Source of the DNA: Marinilabilia salmonicolor JCM 21150
GTDB lineage: Bacteria > Bacteroidota > Bacteroidia > Bacteroidales > Marinilabiliaceae
Length of the DNA stretch: 64,000 bases
Direction of reading: 5' to 3'
Assembly: GCF_000259075.1 (NCBI RefSeq)
Contig: NZ_AJKI01000001.1
Span: forward strand, 84,750-148,749
The position numbers and the translations under genes were made by a program. Within the stretch, counting starts at the first letter, position 1, and each line of letters starts with the position of its first letter. Below, piece by piece: positions 17,558 through 26,249 of this stretch. Under the pieces are notes generated by a model. It was given only the letters and a program-made list of their open reading frames with translations, searched no databases and was not told the origin of the DNA.

Positions 17558-20500
17558 ATGAAAGACAATAAACCTCACAAGTATTATCCTCTTTCACCCT
17601 TATCAACAAAGGATTTTCCAGTCTATTTCAAGGCACTTAAAGATCAACTGAATGATCCTTCGATAAAGAATATAGCAATTACTGGTTCTTATGGTTCAGG
17701 AAAAAGTACCGTAATAGACTCATTCATTAATCAAGAGGATTCCGATGCAAAGCAGAAGTTTTTAAGAGTTTCTTTGGCAGACTTTTGTGAATTTCGTGAT
17801 CCTCTTAAAACAGATGAAGTTGAAAATAAGGTAGAAGAACATATTCTACAACAACTGTTCTATCAATTACATCAAAAAGAAATACCATTTTCGGGGTTTA
17901 AACGGATTTTACACCAGCCCCATTCTTTACAAAAAAGTCTGGTTTTTGAAATATTACTTTGGTTGTCATCCTTGTTTTTCATTCCCAATATTTTTGAGCT
18001 AATTTATGAGAATTTAGAAGTATTGGGAGTTTATGGACCAGGATATTTATGGCAAAATACTAGCTGGATAATAACCGGAATAAATTTAATAGTCTTATTT
18101 ATTTTCTTCCGAGGATTGTTTTACCTTTTCATGGAGCTAATTGCTTCAAAACAGAAAAGGCAATTTAAGAAAATAGCATTTAAATCCGCTGAAATTGAGT
18201 TGTCTGAAAAAAATCCACTTAACAAATACATAGATGAGCTAATTTACTTTTTTGAAGCCACCTCAAAAGAGATAGTAATAATTGAAGACCTTGATCGCTT
18301 TAAAAATATTACCCTATTCACGCGCCTAAGAGAGATTAACTTCCTGTTAAACAACGCACCACAAATTAGCAAGTCTATAAAATTTGTTTATGCTATTAAA
18401 GATGATGTCTTTTTTGACAGTCTTATTCGAACAAAATTCTTTGATTTCATCCTTCCTATTGTTCCCGTAATTAACATCACCAACTCTGGAGATTTTTTAT
18501 GGGAGGATATAGAAAAATATGGAATCAAACAAAGCTATTTCAATGAGATCGGTTTGTACATTCACGATTTAAGGTTATTAAAAAACATTTTGAATGAGTT
18601 TCATATTTATAACACTATTGTAAATCATGACCTAAAACGAAATAAAACCAACCTGTTTAGTCTTGTTGTTTATAAGAATCTTTTTCCACAAGAGTTTTGC
18701 TCAGAAAAATCTGGGGAGGGGTTCCTTTCTGAGGTTTTCAAGACAAGGAAAAAGGAAGTTCTCGGGGCATTATTAAAGGTTAAATTGGAAAGAATTGAAG
18801 CCTTAGAAATTAAAAAACAATACATATTAGAAGAAAATGCAACTGACGAAGAATCACTTAGAAAAGAATATGTTTTTGAAATATTTAAAAACCATCCAGG
18901 TATTCATCGCATTTGTAACTATAGTATAGCGGAGATAGTTCAAAGTCAAGAAAAGTTTAATTTTTTATTGGAAGATAGGCCAACAATTAGTTTTAATAGT
19001 AATATAGATGGGCCTAAGAAATTTTTAGACTTTGAGAATATAGCAAAAAAGGTTAATTCAAAAAAAACCTTTAATCAACGTCAGGAATTAGTAATCCAAA
19101 AAGCAAAAGGGGGGCTAAATGAAATTAATTCAGAAATTATCAACATTAAAAAATTAATTGAGAAATTAAGGCGCAGCAAGCTAAGCCAACTAATAAAGCA
19201 ATACAAGGATAATCACTGGAAGCAAATAATCTTTAATCCGGACAAAGAAAGGGCACTTACTCAAAATGAGGAATTGTTGGCGCTCCTTTTACGAAAAGGT
19301 TACCTTGAAGAGAACTTTCAAATTTACATATCCTATTTTTATCCAGGTGCATTGAGCTTTGGGGATAATGAATTCCTTCTAAATGTCAAAGCTAACGAAG
19401 AGGACAACTTCACAAAGGAGTTGACCAACCCGGCAGAGGTAATTTCAAGAATTGATGAGAGTGAATGCGAATATCAGGCTACTCTAAATAGGGATATTAT
19501 AGCTTATCTGTTAAATGGGGCCGATTACAAAAACAATGAGAAGTTAAAACTTTTACTGGAGCAGTTTTTACAAATTGAAGGTGCTTTTGAGAAATACATA
19601 GCGCCGTTGATGAATAATCTTAATGGGGCAAAAACAAAAATTGCATATCAGCATCTTATAGAACTACTCGTTGAAAGGTACTACCCATCTCTATGGAATT
19701 ATATTGAAGATCATAATTACGACATCAAAAAGAAAGATAACCTCATTAAATCTTTTCTTTTTCTTTCAGAGAATAACTTGAAAAGATTAAATGCTGAATC
19801 GGGGGATTATCAACTAAAACAATATTTGTCTGAAAAATCTGACTTTTTAGATGTTTTTAATACTCCTGCTGAAATTGATAATGTCATAAAACTTATCAGG
19901 GCGTTAAACCTGAAGTTAAAAAAACAGTACTTTAAGAACTATAAGGAGAATAAAGTCTTCAATTACATCTACGAAAATACCCATTATGAATTAAACAAGG
20001 AGATGTTGCAATTGATGCTTTTTCATAAGTACTCTTTATCTCCCTCGGAGTTTGATCAAACATTTAATAACCAAAACTTTACTTGTATTATTGAAACACA
20101 GGAAGATTCGTTAACTGATTATGTATATTCGAATTTCAGTGCATATATTGAGAATGTGTATCTCAGTCTAGAGTCTATTCAGGCAGAAAGTGAGTTTGCC
20201 GTAGCCAAATTTATTGAATTACTAGGCGATGGGGAAGATGAAGAAAAATCAAGTCTATTATATAGTGTTCTCGGGAAAGTCTCAACTCAAATTGCCGATT
20301 TAAAAGAATTTGGAAATCAGGATAAATGGAGCTTGTTATTCGAGGTAGATTGCGTTAAAATAAATTGGACTAACCCAATTTATTATTTTGCTTTAAAGGA
20401 AAGTGTCCTGAATAATACTCTTATTAAGTGGCTTAACAATAAAGTGGTAGGACTTTTTTTGCCATTCCCCAATGAATTGTCATCGGAAAACTATCCCAAA

Positions 20501-21232
20501 CTTGGGGATGATTTAATTAAACCTTTTCAAAAAAGTATTATCGAGTGTGAGGATCTTTCAATTAACATTTATGAAAACTATATAAAATCTTTTCGATGCT
20601 TTTTTTCTTCTATTAATCTTAATGAAATTTCAGGAAATAAGATTCTAGTGCTAATAAATTTTGGGAAAATAGAATTCAATAAGGGGCATTATGACCAAAT
20701 CATTGAGAGAGAGTTATACGATGTACTGACGATATTTGCTGTAGAAAACATTGATACTTTTATTAATGATTATGAAGATTTTGAATTTTCTTTACAATTA
20801 CACATTGCGCTGTTAGAGACAAAAAAAATATCCTCAGCCCAAAAGAAACAGTTAATTTCACTTGTACATTTGGAAAACATTAACAATGAAAGATTGGCTG
20901 ACTTGATTGGAAATAATTTTTACCTTTCAAAAGAGAAATCAATAGAAAAAGAAAAGCTAATTAAAGTGATGTTGCATTGTGAAAATCAGGAGCTAATTCT
21001 TAAGTTGTTGGATAAATTTTTCTTTGATTTCGATTTTGAGGAAATCGATACCATATTAATTACTTTGGGAAGTAATTATAAGAAAGCTTCAAAATTGCAA
21101 CATCACCCAAAATGGCCGAAAGATAATTTGCACTTATCGATTGCCAATAAATTGGTGGAAATTGAATACTTAAAAACAGTCAACACAGAGAAGTATAAAA
21201 ATAAGATTCAACTTAATGTGCGTTATAAGTGA
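17558..21232 (+). CDS. YobI-like membrane P-loop NTPase
   Basis: This 1224-residue protein opens with YYPLSPLSTKDFPVYFKAL and a Walker A motif ITGSYGSGKST at about residues 41-51, the arrangement of the YobI-family / KAP-like P-loop NTPases. Walker B is IVIIEDLDRF near residue 240. Two hydrophobic segments (about 127-150 and 168-195) sit between Walker A and B, so the NTPase is probably membrane-anchored, as in KAP proteins. The remaining ~900 residues are helical and charged without known motifs. It follows hsdR by 71 bases on the same strand. Large membrane NTPases of this class are frequent in defence islands; an antiviral role here is inferred from location. Confidence 0.8.
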   Translation: MKDNKPHKYYPLSPLSTKDFPVYFKALKDQLNDPSIKNIAITGSYGSGKSTVIDSFINQEDSDAKQKFLRVSLADFCEFRDPLKTDEVENKVEEHILQQLFYQLHQKEIPFSGFKRILHQPHSLQKSLVFEILLWLSSLFFIPNIFELIYENLEVLGVYGPGYLWQNTSWIITGINLIVLFIFFRGLFYLFMELIASKQKRQFKKIAFKSAEIELSEKNPLNKYIDELIYFFEATSKEIVIIEDLDRFKNITLFTRLREINFLLNNAPQISKSIKFVYAIKDDVFFDSLIRTKFFDFILPIVPVINITNSGDFLWEDIEKYGIKQSYFNEIGLYIHDLRLLKNILNEFHIYNTIVNHDLKRNKTNLFSLVVYKNLFPQEFCSEKSGEGFLSEVFKTRKKEVLGALLKVKLERIEALEIKKQYILEENATDEESLRKEYVFEIFKNHPGIHRICNYSIAEIVQSQEKFNFLLEDRPTISFNSNIDGPKKFLDFENIAKKVNSKKTFNQRQELVIQKAKGGLNEINSEIINIKKLIEKLRRSKLSQLIKQYKDNHWKQIIFNPDKERALTQNEELLALLLRKGYLEENFQIYISYFYPGALSFGDNEFLLNVKANEEDNFTKELTNPAEVISRIDESECEYQATLNRDIIAYLLNGADYKNNEKLKLLLEQFLQIEGAFEKYIAPLMNNLNGAKTKIAYQHLIELLVERYYPSLWNYIEDHNYDIKKKDNLIKSFLFLSENNLKRLNAESGDYQLKQYLSEKSDFLDVFNTPAEIDNVIKLIRALNLKLKKQYFKNYKENKVFNYIYENTHYELNKEMLQLMLFHKYSLSPSEFDQTFNNQNFTCIIETQEDSLTDYVYSNFSAYIENVYLSLESIQAESEFAVAKFIELLGDGEDEEKSSLLYSVLGKVSTQIADLKEFGNQDKWSLLFEVDCVKINWTNPIYYFALKESVLNNTLIKWLNNKVVGLFLPFPNELSSENYPKLGDDLIKPFQKSIIECEDLSINIYENYIKSFRCFFSSINLNEISGNKILVLINFGKIEFNKGHYDQIIERELYDVLTIFAVENIDTFINDYEDFEFSLQLHIALLETKKISSAQKKQLISLVHLENINNERLADLIGNNFYLSKEKSIEKEKLIKVMLHCENQELILKLLDKFFFDFDFEEIDTILITLGSNYKKASKLQHHPKWPKDNLHLSIANKLVEIEYLKTVNTEKYKNKIQLNVRYK

Positions 21233-21265
21233 CAGCCACAATCTTGCAAGTATAGGGAATCGCTT

Positions 21266-21560
21266 TTTTCTGGAGCATATTGACCCCTGATGCAGATATT
21301 TCGGTTCAAAATGTGCCAATAATCTCTGTTTAAATTATGGTATAAGCAAAGAAATGGGGAGTTGCTACCAACGAGCCTGCAACAAGCCACCAACAAATTG
21401 TTGGTCGTTCCATCAACAAACCTGCAACAAAGCTTAAAAAAGTAATGTTGAAAAAAGTTGTAAATAATTAGTAATGAACGTACAGTAACCGTGCAACAAG
21501 CCTGCAATAAGCCATCAACATTTTGTTAATGGTTATCAATGTTCTGAAAATATTGGGAGA
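21266..21560 (+). repeat. Long interspersed repeat, copy 1 (~290 bp)
   Basis: It begins with a tctggagcatattgacc head, followed by a gtgcca-containing block and then a run of units of the form caacRagccNN (about 11 bp apart). After that comes a conserved aataattaRtaatgaacg block and the phrase cagtaaccgtgcaac. Copy 2 follows in tandem with a period of about 299 bp. It also contains a hairpin, CCAACAA...TTGTTGG. Confidence 0.75.
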
Positions 21561-21800
21561 GCATTTTCTCCGAAGCATATTGACCCCCTGATGTGGTTAT
21601 TTCGTTTCAAAATGTGCCAATTATTTCGGTTTGAATTGTGCCATTAGCAAAGAAAGGGCAAATGCCACCAACGAGCCTGCAACGAGCCTGCAACAAATTG
21701 TTGATCGTGCCTGCAACAAACCAACAACCCCCAAACGCATATTGCTAATAATCAACGCGCAACTAGCCATCAATAAACCATCAACAAATATTATCCGCCC
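21561..21800 (+). repeat. Long interspersed repeat, copy 2 (diverged tail)
   Basis: The head (tctccgaagcatattgacccc) and the gtgccattagcaaagaa block are well conserved. The distal half is diverged but still carries caac..gcc units. An unknown minus-strand gene lies just beyond. Confidence 0.7.
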
Positions 21801-21858
21801 CCTGCATAACAACTGTTATTGCGCCTATTTTGTATATATAGTATTTGCGGATTGAACT

Positions 21859-22701
21859 TTATTCTTCATATAAATACCTTCCTATTAAATTAGAGTGAAA
21901 ATCAGCCAATTTCACTCCACTATATCCATTTGTTTCTTCATTTAAGCACTCAATAATAAACTCTTTCTTTTTTTCAGAAGTCCAGTAGTCATAGTCTTTT
22001 GGAATATTCCACCCCATTGGAGTTTCAACTTTTCCAAATTCATCAACTGACTTCTCTCCTTCAATAACAGACTTTGCAAATAGTTTAAATTCTTCATGTT
22101 TATCTTTTGCTTCCGAAAATGAAATTTTATTGATTGGGTTTACATTAAACAAAAAATTATTAAGTTCTTTCCTATCCAACTCAAGCATTTGCCTAATTAA
22201 TTCATCTTCATTTATTTTCATAATCTCACAAAGTCTTTCTTTGAAATATTCAACTTCCCATTCTGCAGGTTTGTATTTATCTGATTTTGAAAAATTAACT
22301 AGCCCCAAATAAAACTCTTTAACAACTTGCTTTCTATTTACATTTGCTTTTATAAACACCTCCCCATCTTCAGTTGGTTCATAAATGGTTAAGACCTCTC
22401 TATTCCAGCAAACTCTTTCATAATCAAATTTTATATCATTTCCTTCCGGATCAAATTCAAAAGAAGTTTGTTGCACTCCTATTGCAATTGCTTCTAACCA
22501 TTTCTTAAAATCCATAATTGGATCATAAACTTCTGAAAATCTCCCGTCAAATAATTGTTCTCCAACCTTTACTTTAAAGTAGATCCAGCCACCGTCAACT
22601 TTATAGAAGTCAACAAGAATAGTCTCAGTTTTATTTGCTTTATTTATCATTTGGCAATTGTGTCTATTTTTTTGATAACCGCTACAATTTTCTAACCACA
22701 T
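21859..22701 (-). CDS. Hypothetical protein between repeat copies
   Basis: I do not recognise this 280-residue acidic, soluble protein. The ATG at 22701 gives the longest form; an internal ATG at 22650 (MINKANKTETIL) would remove 17 residues, including a short cysteine-containing stretch. It has many aromatic residues (DGGWIYFKV, YDYWTSEKKKEF) and no signal peptide or membrane segment. It lies between copies 2 and 3 of the ~290-bp repeat on the opposite strand to its neighbours, so it may have arrived as a single-gene cassette. No function can be proposed. Confidence 0.6.
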   Translation of the reverse strand: MWLENCSGYQKNRHNCQMINKANKTETILVDFYKVDGGWIYFKVKVGEQLFDGRFSEVYDPIMDFKKWLEAIAIGVQQTSFEFDPEGNDIKFDYERVCWNREVLTIYEPTEDGEVFIKANVNRKQVVKEFYLGLVNFSKSDKYKPAEWEVEYFKERLCEIMKINEDELIRQMLELDRKELNNFLFNVNPINKISFSEAKDKHEEFKLFAKSVIEGEKSVDEFGKVETPMGWNIPKDYDYWTSEKKKEFIIECLNEETNGYSGVKLADFHSNLIGRYLYEE

Positions 22702-22989
22702 GGCTCCTTAAACCCCAAACCAATAATTAGCGGTTAAACCAATTTTAAAATTAAACCTTAAGTACTAAAAAACAATAAAATAATTGACCAAACACCATGA
22801 TTATTTTGTAGTTAAAACCAGAAACCGTCAAAAACATTAATGAAAACTAAAATTCCATCTTATAGAATCTATGCGTTGGAAGTTCAATGAGTGGGAATAA
22901 AAAGACGAATATCCTGAACGTTTAATTGTTGATGAAAATGCAATTAATGTAGGAAAAGAGATTTAGTTATGAAACAATCATCCATCAGA
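22702..22989. other. Gene-poor stretch with a possible gene remnant
   Basis: It is AT-rich and has no intact gene. Around 22908-22965 a short open stretch reads EYPERLIVDENAINVGKEI and stops, which looks like the tail of a decayed coding sequence, but no start or family can be assigned. The end leads into repeat copy 3. Confidence 0.35.
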
Positions 22990-23165
22990 AAGCGTGCAAC
23001 GAGCCACCAACAAAATATTGATCGTGCCATCAATAAGCCTGCAACATAGCTTAAAAAAATGGTGTCGAAAAATAGTTGTAAGTAATTAATAATGAACGTG
23101 CAGTAACCGTGCAATAAACCTACAACGAACGAGCAACGAAATGTTGATGGCCCGGAAAAAGAGCA
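22990..23165 (+). repeat. Long interspersed repeat, copy 3 (head missing)
   Basis: It contains the caac..gcc units, the aataattaataatgaacgtg block, cagtaaccgtgcaa and the atgttgatggc end, but lacks the gagcatattgacc head. Its tail (gcagaa...acgataaa...tctgcgc) is shared with copy 5. Confidence 0.7.
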
Positions 23166-23327
23166 GAAGTAATACGATAAACTGTTCAGTCTGCGCTTTT
23201 TGAATCATTCCGATTTCATTGGCTTTATTCATGTTTGATGGTTCTTGATCCTAAAACAGTTAATAGCTATTCGAAAATGAGTTAATAAGCAAATCAATTT
23301 TGGATTATTTAAATAAAAAACATCAAT

Positions 23328-23618
23328 ATGGAAATTACAGATAATACACCTATCGTTATGCTTACAGTTGGTCAATTGAAGGAGGTAATAAGACAAGAAA
23401 TAGAACAAAGCGAGCTTAAGCTTAAAGAAGAGAAGAGTGAAGAAGTAGTGGAATATGCATATGGGTTAGGTGGTATCAGAGATATGTTTAATGTATCCCA
23501 TGCTACGGCTCAGAAATATAAAAATGGTATTTTAAAGGATGCGGTAATACAAAATGGCCGAAAAATTATTATTGATGTAAAAAAAGCAAGAGAATTATTT
23601 GCCAACAGCAAACAATGA
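23328..23618 (+). CDS. DUF3853-type small DNA-binding protein
   Basis: This 96-residue protein has an N-terminal coiled-coil-like half (LTVGQLKEVIRQEIEQSELKLKEEK) and a C-terminal helix-turn-helix-like half (YGLGGIRDMFNVSHATAQKYKNGILKDAVIQ). The segment VVEYAYGLGGI...GRKIIIDV matches the DUF3853 family, which is common in Bacteroidetes mobile elements near integrases. It probably binds DNA as a regulator or excision factor. It lies between copies 3 and 4 of the long repeat. Its start ATG at 23328 follows an AT-rich leader. Confidence 0.8.
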   Translation: MEITDNTPIVMLTVGQLKEVIRQEIEQSELKLKEEKSEEVVEYAYGLGGIRDMFNVSHATAQKYKNGILKDAVIQNGRKIIIDVKKARELFANSKQ

Positions 23619-23635
23619 ATTCTTATTTCCGGTTT

Positions 23636-23926
23636 TTTTCTCCGGAGCATATTGACCCCCTAATGTGGATATTTCGTTTAAAAAGGTGCTGAATATTTCG
23701 TTTGGAGATCTGCTACTTGTCAAGAATGGTACAAATGCCACCATCGAGCCTGCACAAGCCACCAATAAAATGTTGACGGAGCCATCAACAAGCCTGCAAC
23801 AAAGCTTAAGAAAGTAGTGTTGAAAAACAGATGTAAATAATTAATAATGAACGCACAGTAACCGTGCAACGAGCCTGCAACGATTTGTTGATGGCAATGA
23901 AAGTCCTGCAAATTATTGGGAATTTC
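23636..23926 (+). repeat. Long interspersed repeat, copy 4
   Basis: Full-length copy with the tctccggagcatattgacc head, caac..gcc units, the taaataattaataatgaacg block and the cagtaaccgtgcaacgagcc end. It is in tandem with copy 5 (period about 291 bp). Confidence 0.75.
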
Positions 23927-24180
23927 TTTTCTCCGGACCATATTGACCCCCTAATTTGGTTATTTCGGTTTGAATTGTGCCATTAGCAAAAAAATAGGCA
24001 AATGCCACCAACAAACCTGCAACAAGCCACCAACAAAATGTTGGTCGTGCCATCAACAAGCCCGCAACAAAGCATTAAAAATTAGTATTGAGGGAACAGA
24101 TATAAATAATTGATAATGAACACACAGTAACCGTGCAACGAGCCTGCAACGAGCCTGCAACGAAATGTTAATGGCTTAAA
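23927..24180 (+). repeat. Long interspersed repeat, copy 5
   Basis: The head is present with a short deletion. The internal section has CCAACAAAATGTTGG, a perfect small hairpin, and 2.5 tandem copies of the 11-bp unit cgagcctgcaa near 24137. Confidence 0.75.
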
Positions 24181-24182
24181 TT

Positions 24183-24220
24183 CGCGCAGAAAGAACACGA
24201 TAAAATGTTTTTTCTGCGCG
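24183..24220. repeat. Hairpin at the end of repeat copy 5
   Basis: Ten-base arms CGCGCAGAAA (24183-24192) and TTTCTGCGCG (24211-24220) are exact complements around an 18-nt loop. A degraded version ends repeat copy 3. There is no clean T-run, so it is not an obvious terminator. Confidence 0.6.
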
Positions 24221-24346
24221 TATTCAAGCTTTTCGGCTTCATTGTCAAATTGTGTAGTTGATTTTTCCAAGTTCTACTGGAATCTCCTGGAATTAGTGGT
24301 AGGTCTTCCGGAAACCTTTAATACTTGTTTGAATTTTTCGCATTGT

Positions 24347-24376
24347 TTTGGTCTTATTCATTTTTTGCTATTTTTG
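24347..24376 (+). promoter_or_regulatory. Bacteroidota-type promoter upstream of the cyclase-like gene
   Basis: TTTG at 24347-24350 and TATTTTTG at 24369-24376 are separated by 18 bases, matching the TTTG / TAnnTTTG consensus. Transcription would start near 24381, leaving a leader of about 240 nt before the ATG at 24625. Confidence 0.6.
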
Positions 24377-24398
24377 TTGCTGGGTTAGGGTTAAGGTT

Positions 24399-24448
24399 AA
24401 AACGGGTTTGTCAGAATGCTGGCAGCCCGTTTTTTTGTTTCTGCCAGC
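24399..24448 (+). promoter_or_regulatory. Candidate terminator/antiterminator leader
   Basis: Two stems compete. AAAACGGG (24399-24406) pairs with CCCGTTTT (24426-24433) and is followed by more T, forming a terminator. GCTGGCAG (24418-24425), which lies in the loop of that stem, pairs with CTGCCAGC (24441-24448), which would sequester CCCG and the T-run in its own loop. Only one can form at a time. No known riboswitch class is recognised. Confidence 0.45.
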
Positions 24449-24624
24449 CTTTTCTGATAACTAATTTTTTATCCTTCAAAATATTTTTGTTGAGGTCAGG
24501 GTCTTGAGTTTTTTATTAAAACTGAAAAATCGTCGAAAGTTTTTAAATTTGAGTTTGTTGTAATATTATCTGCTTTTTTGAGTCGTATAAAATTTTATTT
24601 TTAAATAAACTTCATGATATATTT

Positions 24625-25434
24625 ATGAGTGATATAAAAGCACCTTTCGGATACATTGTTGGTTTATTTGATGTTTTGGGTTTTGAATATCGATTACGAA
24701 AATTTGGTCTCACTGAGATTTCAAGAAGGTATGATGAGATTGTTCAATTTGTAAATGCTAATTCAAAAAAGAACAAAATACTACATGAAGTATTGAATAT
24801 TAGTGGCCCACTTCACACGAAAGGAGGTCGGCCTGCTATACATTATGAAATAAAAGCAGCACATGCCAGCGATACAATTATAGTGTGGGCCAACCTTGCC
24901 TGGAAAATTGCCCAAGGTCAATCATTAAAAACTATTGAGAAATATCAAAATAATCCTGTATATGGACATCAATTTAGACCTGTGCCTCTGGAGCCTTTTC
25001 TTTCTACTTGCGCAGAGATTGTATGCAAAAGTATTGAAATTGACTTGCCTTTAAGAGGGGCTATTGCGATGGGAGAAGCAGTTTTTAATGAAAATGACCG
25101 TGTTTTTTTGGGTTTGCCTATAGTTGATGCCGCTAGATTAGAAAATAAACAGAATTGCATAGGAGTTTCAGTGTGTAATTCTTATTTGGAACAAAGCGAT
25201 CATAGGAATTTTTTTCTTCCTTACAGTAACCAATTTAAAACCGATTTCTTAGAACCTAGAAAAGAATATGCATTGAACTGGCCTCTTTATTGGAGAACAA
25301 AACGATTAAATGATTTAAAATCAGTTTTTGAAGAATTATCCGAAAAGAATAACAACCATCAGTATTATCTGAATACACTTGAATTTATTGAATATTCAGA
25401 GATTTTTGATTATAAGGCTTATTGGAACCGCTAA
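24625..25434 (+). CDS. Class III nucleotidyl-cyclase-like protein (tentative)
   Basis: This 269-residue soluble protein has the order of motifs of class III cyclase folds: a hydrophobic strand with an acidic residue (IVGLFDVLGFEYRL, D16), a second acidic strand SDTIIVW near residue 92, LRGAIAMGEAVF near residue 146 and FLGLPIVDAARLEN near residue 163. It lacks the obvious substrate-specifying residues I could check by eye, so it may be a cyclase or a catalytically altered relative. The gene follows an attenuator-like leader and precedes a possible HEPN gene. Cyclases occur in antiphage signalling systems (Pycsar); membership here is inference only. Confidence 0.5.
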   Translation: MSDIKAPFGYIVGLFDVLGFEYRLRKFGLTEISRRYDEIVQFVNANSKKNKILHEVLNISGPLHTKGGRPAIHYEIKAAHASDTIIVWANLAWKIAQGQSLKTIEKYQNNPVYGHQFRPVPLEPFLSTCAEIVCKSIEIDLPLRGAIAMGEAVFNENDRVFLGLPIVDAARLENKQNCIGVSVCNSYLEQSDHRNFFLPYSNQFKTDFLEPRKEYALNWPLYWRTKRLNDLKSVFEELSEKNNNHQYYLNTLEFIEYSEIFDYKAYWNR

Positions 25435-25574
25435 TGCTATCTTAGCTTTTTTTTGTAATTGAGTTCGTTAAGTGCTGTTACTTTGTGAAGGCAATAATAA
25501 TTAACCATTCTTGTTTTGATAATAGTATATCTGTATGTTTTAATAAATTGTTTTGTAAATACTTATTGATCAAT

Positions 25575-26057
25575 ATGAATGATCTAATTTCCAAAGATGA
25601 TATTTTAGATGAGATGGTGGCAGCTGCTAGGTTGAGTTCTGAAGCCATTAATAGAGAAATGCCTTTTGCTCTAAATAAAGTCCAATATGAAAAATGTTTT
25701 CTTATTTTTTTGAATAACGCCAATCTTATATGGACTTATTTTTGCCGTTGGTTTAAAAGTAATTATCCAGAGAGAAAAAATGAGTGTAAGGAGGAGTTTA
25801 ATTTAATTCAAACCCTTTTCTTGAATGAGGACGAGCGAAACGCGTGGAACTCAATAATGGATATTCGGCGGCATCATACTCACCATGGGTATGTTAGAAT
25901 TATTTTCGATAATCAAAGGGTTCATTCAGGAGAAATAAGGCGAATTAGGCTTTTGGTTACGGAAGGGAATGACGCAATTTTTAATTTGAATGAAATTGTA
26001 CCAAATGCATATCAGGGCATGAAGATGATTATTAGTGGTTTTTACCAAAAATTTTGA
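25575..26057 (+). CDS. Possible HEPN-type protein
   Basis: This protein has 160 residues from ATG 25575; a GTG 90 bases upstream would extend it, but the extension is low-complexity and cysteine-rich. The C-terminal half contains MDIRRHHTHHGY (about residues 96-107), which fits the R-x4-6-H signature of HEPN domains, the ribonuclease fold of many toxins and defence effectors. The helical aromatic section before it (FLIFLNNANLIWTYFCRWF) also fits an all-alpha fold. It lies about 140 bases behind the cyclase-like gene on the same strand and could be its effector. The assignment rests on a short motif, so it remains uncertain. Confidence 0.5.
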   Translation: MNDLISKDDILDEMVAAARLSSEAINREMPFALNKVQYEKCFLIFLNNANLIWTYFCRWFKSNYPERKNECKEEFNLIQTLFLNEDERNAWNSIMDIRRHHTHHGYVRIIFDNQRVHSGEIRRIRLLVTEGNDAIFNLNEIVPNAYQGMKMIISGFYQKF

Positions 26058-26186
26058 AAATGTTTTTTCAAATAGGGAAGAAAAAACTTGAGTGATTTTG
26101 CTGTAGGACAAATGATGAATCTTTAATAGGTCACTAATACCTTCTTGAAGTTAACCTTCGAGAATCTTAACAAGTAATAGGGTATG

Positions 26187-26230
26187 AAAAAGCGCAAATT
26201 CTTGGTTTTGAACTGAGATTTGCGCTTTTT
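26187..26230. terminator. Bidirectional terminator
   Basis: AAAAAGCGCAAAT and ATTTGCGCTTTTT form a near-perfect stem of about 13 bp. It lies between the convergent HEPN-like gene and integrase gene and can stop transcription from both sides. Confidence 0.85.
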
Positions 26231-26249
26231 CATATTCAAAAGTCAATCA

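Noticed and set aside
21266..24180. CRISPR array
   Set aside because: The repeats are ~290 bp and the inner 11-bp units are irregular; there are no equal repeats with unique spacers and no cas genes.
23720..24270. Minus-strand open frames rich in GSLHGYC and FVAGLL
   Set aside because: They are translations of the ~290-bp repeats; their similarity to each other comes from the DNA repeat, not from a protein family.
24325..24507. 60-residue open frame over the leader of the cyclase-like gene
   Set aside because: It covers the promoter and the competing stems; composition is FF/F-rich as expected for T-rich DNA. A leader peptide cannot be excluded but is not supported.
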